Shown: positions 60,570 to 64,000 of the stretch, in pieces
Layout: each line of letters starts with the position of its first letter
How positions within the stretch are numbered: position 1 is the stretch's first letter
DNA from: Geosiphon pyriformis
Taxonomy: Eukaryota; Glomeromycota; Glomeromycetes; Archaeosporales; Geosiphonaceae
Length of the DNA stretch: 64,000 nucleotides
NCBI GenBank assembly: GCA_016748015.1
Contig: JAAOMT010000198.1
Span: 176,894 to 240,893, forward strand
Direction of reading: 5' to 3'
Position numbers and translations under genes: made by a program
Notes under the pieces: model-generated
What the model was told of the DNA's origin: nothing
Database searches by the model: none
What the model saw: the letters and a program-made list of their open reading frames with translations, nothing else

Positions 60570-61927
60570 TTAATAGTCCGAGATGTTAATTTTCCTCTGG
60601 TTTCTATTTTGTTTGTTGATAGCATTGTATATGTTGTCAAAATCAAAGATATCTTCCCATTCTAAAGCATCAGTCAACTTAAATTCCCCTTGTTCCGTTC
60701 TCAACAAATCAACCATGCATGCCGCGCTGTCAAGTTCAGATCCCATATCACGAATTAATGATCGTATATAAGTTCCACTACTACACTTCAATTGGATTTT
60801 GAAAATCGGATATTTTTCACCATCTTCGTTGATTTGATCGATTTTTGTTGATTCTTCGTTTTCTTTATAGGTATACTTTATCCTTTTTGACTTGAGCTTT
60901 TTATTTTTTTCATTGAAATTATTTTCTTCCTTTTTGAAAGCACTTGATTCCTTTTCTTGATGGTTTTTCTCATCTAGATCTGTGCAATAATTTTCGTTTT
61001 ATTGATGAATATTTCCCTCTTTGGATTAAAATAAATTTTCTTAGAATTGATGGAATAATTTATTTCATTACCGTTATTTGTTGTAGGAGTATCACATTGT
61101 TCTTCAGATTCCTTTTTTTCATAATCTTCTTCATCTATATCATTTTTGGTTTCCTTTTGGGGAAAATAATTGTGATCTGTTGTAAAATCGAGAAGATTCA
61201 AAAAATGAATCTTGATTTCACGTCGAGGTATTTCTTTGGGTAATCCTTCATTTGATCGAGCATAATCATAAAGACGACGGCCATTCATACGAAGGGCGGA
61301 ATATCTAAAATTATAAATATGATAGATTAGTATTATATTCATAATCATGTTATTTTTCAAAAATAAAAAGTATTGGCCTGACTTTAAATACATCTTACAA
61401 GGGTGGAACCTGCTGGATAGCCCCAGTAAATTTGGGTAAAATGGCTTCGATCTTCTCTTTGGTGATGTGTTTGATTGAAGCTCTTTGGATTATTTTACCC
61501 TCCGAATCGTCAGTATCAGTAGAAATACCAAACATTCCAACAGCTTCATAAACCTAACTTACGTAATTAAAACAGAATGCGAAAGTCAATTTCGATGAAG
61601 CATAATTTTTAATTTTGTCAATTCTTGGAATTGGTCCAACAGAGAAACAAATCACAAACCTTATGAACACACCTTTTCAACGAAATTCGTATGCTTATTC
61701 AATTCCTTACAACCATCATTAACACCAATCACGAGAACACCTCTTGCAAGTGGATCCAAAGTACCTCCATGTCCTAATTTCACTATTTTTCTTCTGGTCA
61801 TCTCCAATTTCGTGACAGCAGCATGAACTCTAAAAACTTTATCAACTGCCTCAAGAACCTGCATACAGGTCTTATGGGCTGGTTTTTTCACAGCAAATAG
61901 TCCATGAAGGGGAATTTTTTTCGCCAT
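60570..61927 (-). CDS. PUS4: tRNA pseudouridine-55 synthase (TruB family, PUS4/TRUB1)
   Basis: Pus4 makes pseudouridine at position 55 in the T-loop of tRNAs. Start ATG 61925-61927 gives MAKKIPLHGLFAVKKPAHKT, the conserved substrate-loop lead. Then VKLGHGGTLDPLARGVLVIG, with the catalytic aspartate in GGTLDPLA, and EAVGMFGISTDTDDSEGKII across an intron. KFTGAIQQVPPLYSALRMNG and RRLYDYARSNE follow. A charged insert (about 60860-61200; EEDYEKKESEEQ and lysine-rich sequence) separates this from the end block CSSGTYIRSLIRDMGSELDS, AACMVDLLRTEQGEFKL, EWEDIF. All TruB motifs are present. The insert, near the region where eukaryotic Pus4 proteins vary, is low complexity and may contain an intron or be translated. 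Stop at 60570-60572. It is divergent from PRP38 with 170 bp between starts. Confidence 0.9.
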
Positions 61928-62097
61928 TGCTCATGTCTTGAGGCTCTGAATAAAATGCACTTTATTTAGCAGATGATATTTTTAAATTGTCGTGAAAAGA
62001 GTTGACTCTATGTGACTCAGAATTCTCGAATCTTCGGAGTCAATGAGTGCTACAATTAATATAAAATTATGGTTCTTTTGTGCGTTTGCAAACTTCG
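61928..62097. promoter_or_regulatory. Bidirectional promoter region of PUS4 and PRP38
   Basis: Only 170 bp separate the start codons of two divergent genes, so both promoters and 5' UTRs must share this interval. It contains a near-palindromic stretch GAGTTGACTCTATGTGACTC (about 61998-62017) and AGAATTCTCGAATCTTCGGAG. No transcription start or factor site can be assigned by eye. Confidence 0.5.
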
Positions 62098-63388
62098 ATG
62101 GCTAACCGCACAGTTTCTGATGCCATTGCGATTCACGGAACTAATCCACAATATCTGATAGAGAAGATAATAAGGTCCAGAATATACGACTCCTTATATT
62201 GGAAGGAGTCTTGTTTTGGTCTAACAGGTAAAGCTAATAAATATATCGATGTAAATCTCTTTTTAAATTAACACCAAGAACTACACTATTATTTTAGCCG
62301 AAACTCTTATTGATCGAGCGGCTGCTCTGACAAGTTTTGGGGGTCAGTACGGAAATCAAAAACCAACAGAGTTTCTTTGTCTCGTTCTTAAATTGTTACA
62401 ATTGCAACCTGGAAAAGATATTGTAGTAGAATTCCTCAGAAATGAAGACCACAAGCAAGTTTTTTCAATTTCATCGATTTTATTTAATGAGACTCACATT
62501 TATCGAATCTATTAATCTTAAAATTTTGAAATATGAAGATACCTTCGAGCTTTAGGGGCTTTTTATCTGCGACTTGTCGGAACTTCTCTTGAAATATATC
62601 AATATTTAGAGCCATTACTAAATGATTATCGTAAATTACGCAGGAGAACTTTAGGTAAAAAGAACTCAATATATTATTATGGAGTTCTTTAAAGATTGGC
62701 AAGTTTAATTTTTCTATTGGTAGGTGGTGATTTTGATATAATCTCTATGGACGAATTTATTGATGAACTTCTTCGTGAAGAGCGTGTATGTGATACTATC
62801 ATGCCTCGTATCACCAAACGCTACGTTCTCGAGGAAAATGAAGAGCTTCCCCCCAGGATCAGTGCTCTGGAGGAAGACTTAGAAGATGAAGAGGATGAAG
62901 TTGACTTTTTATCAAAGTCGGAAAAGTCGGCAGATAGAGATAATCATCGTGAAAAAGATGATTATGAATTCCACCAAAATTCTAGGCCTAGAAGTAGAAG
63001 TATTTCTTTATCTTCCCGAGGCGAGCGGCCTCCGCGAAAGTATAGGGATCTTTCTAGGGATGCATACGAGCGAGGTAATCAGAGGCTACGAAATTCACCT
63101 GTCCTGAAATAATATATATTCATATGTTTTTAACTATATATATATATATCAAATTAAGGGCGTACAAGACGTTCCAGATCCCCTGTGAAGAAACCCTCTA
63201 AATCATATTCAATGTCGCGATCCCGCTCCAGGTCAATCTCACGTTCTAGAAATCCACGCCGGAGCTACATTGACCGTAGTACAAGCAGAAATAGGCGAAA
63301 AAGGCATTACTCCCGAAGCCGAAGTAGAGAAACATATCATCATAGAAGATCTTATTCAAAGAGTAGAAGTCCCAGCCGCAGCGGATGA
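62098..63388 (+). CDS. PRP38: Pre-mRNA splicing factor PRP38 (PRPF38A-like)
   Basis: Prp38 is a U4/U6.U5 tri-snRNP protein needed for spliceosome activation. Start ATG 62098-62100 gives MANRTVSDAIAIHGTNPQYL, then IEKIIRSRIYDSLYWKESCF and GLTAETLIDRAAAL across an intron. SFGGQYGNQKPTEFLCLVLK, LLQLQPGKDIVVEFLRNEDH and KYLRALGAFYLRLVGTSLEI follow, then YLEPLLNDYRKLR and MDEFIDELLREERVCDTIMP. This is the full Prp38 domain. After it comes an acidic coil (ALEEDLEDEEDEVDF) and a long Arg/Ser-rich tail: SRPRSRSISL, then after an intron with a (TA)n run, SYSMSRSRSRSISRSRNPRR and SRETYHHRRSYSKSRSPSRS. Stop TGA at 63386-63388. The RS tail is found in animal, plant and many fungal PRPF38A proteins but not in S. 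cerevisiae Prp38. Five introns. Confidence 0.93.
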
Positions 63389-64000
63389 ACAAAATATATT
63401 TTATGGGGGTGGTATATCTCTTTGCCAATTTTTTGGATTGAACCCGTTTTTTCCATCTCATCCATTTCTTGTTCCTATTAATTCTTTGGGATTTCCGCTC
63501 AGCACTCTCTTCTGGGATAAAAGAAAGTATATATTCCCAATTAATTCAGAAATAATTGCCTAGTGAAACAACAATTTTTTTAAACCAAGCAAAAGATGGG
63601 TATTTTAATCTCCAAAATCAATCTTTAGTCACCCACTCAATTTTTCAATGGAACAATACAAGACTTCTAAGTCGCAATGATTGCTGGAATCTAAAGTTTA
63701 TTATATCATGATCTTGGATTGTTCAATAAATCAATAGGTAAAAAAATATCAAAGCTTCTTTTTTTATAAATTATATATTTACCTTTCCTTTATCGTTGGA
63801 ATTTGATTTTAGGACTTTGAATTCTCGATTTAAAAAGTTCACTAATTGTTTGTGTCAAAATAAAAAACTTTGTAGTAAATTTTGTATTATATTACATAAA
63901 AAAAATATGTTTAAAAATTAGAGACTATTTGTCATCAAAGTTTAATTTAACATGGTTAACAAATATTTACAAGTGGTTTTTATGAAAGTCTGGACATCAA
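63389..64000. other. 3' flank of PRP38, no gene seen
   Basis: AT-rich sequence to the window edge. The frame at 63270-63563 on the plus strand overlaps the PRP38 RS tail in another frame and ends in low-complexity sequence, so it is treated as a shadow. No repeat or RNA gene recognised. Confidence 0.5.

Noticed and set aside
63270-63563. Plus-strand ORF at the end of PRP38
   Set aside because: Alternative frame of the RS-tail exon running into 3' flanking sequence; no family resemblance.

Overview
The window looks like nuclear DNA of an early-diverging, filamentous fungus, most likely an arbuscular mycorrhizal (Glomeromycotina) fungus. The evidence is very AT-rich spacers, intron-dense housekeeping genes with short GT-AG introns, two large decayed non-LTR retrotransposons of a type I associate with these fungi, and fungal gene families (POM152, PMC1-type Ca2+ ATPase, Hul4-type HECT ligase, Ime2/MAK-type kinase). 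No rRNA, tRNA or CRISPR array was recognised.

Layout. 1-3150: a block unlike the rest. It holds a DUF7869-like transposon-type ORF and two further decayed ORFs that read best when TGA is translated as tryptophan (genetic code 4). I read it as probable DNA of a Mollicutes-related endobacterium inserted in, or misjoined to, the fungal genome. 3485-10150: LINE copy A (minus strand), followed by a short 3' fragment of a related LINE at 10545-10735. 12049-15718: HECT ubiquitin ligase (HUL4-like). 17330-17885: relic of a TnpB/Fanzor-type gene. 18557-21757: Ded1/DDX3-like RNA helicase. 22933-24348: EB1 microtubule plus-end protein. 26080-29408: Ime2/MAK-like kinase. 30922-32002: peroxin PEX22. 32583-34214: augmin subunit 8-like (HAUS8/QWRF family). 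34660-42415: LINE copy B (plus strand), interrupted by a ~1.0 kb non-coding insertion. 42696-44290: peroxisomal dienoyl-CoA isomerase ending in SKL. 44702-45405: CIA2/CIAO2B. 47922-49216: transformer-2-like splicing regulator. 49760-50436: COA8/APOPT1-like mitochondrial protein. 50963-55477: nucleoporin POM152. 55860-59867: plasma-membrane/vacuolar-type Ca2+ ATPase. 60570-61927: tRNA pseudouridine-55 synthase. 62098-63388: splicing factor PRP38.

The host genes are unrelated single-copy housekeeping genes and form no operon. Loose themes are microtubules (EB1, augmin-8), peroxisomes (PEX22 and an SKL-tailed isomerase), mRNA/tRNA processing (Ded1-like, Tra2-like, Prp38, Pus4) and the nuclear pore. 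PUS4 and PRP38 are divergent with only 170 bp between start codons. POM152 and the Ca2+ ATPase converge with 382 bp between stops. Coordinates given for intron-containing genes run from start codon to stop codon. Introns were inferred by eye from GT-AG borders and family similarity, so individual exon edges can be off by a few codons.
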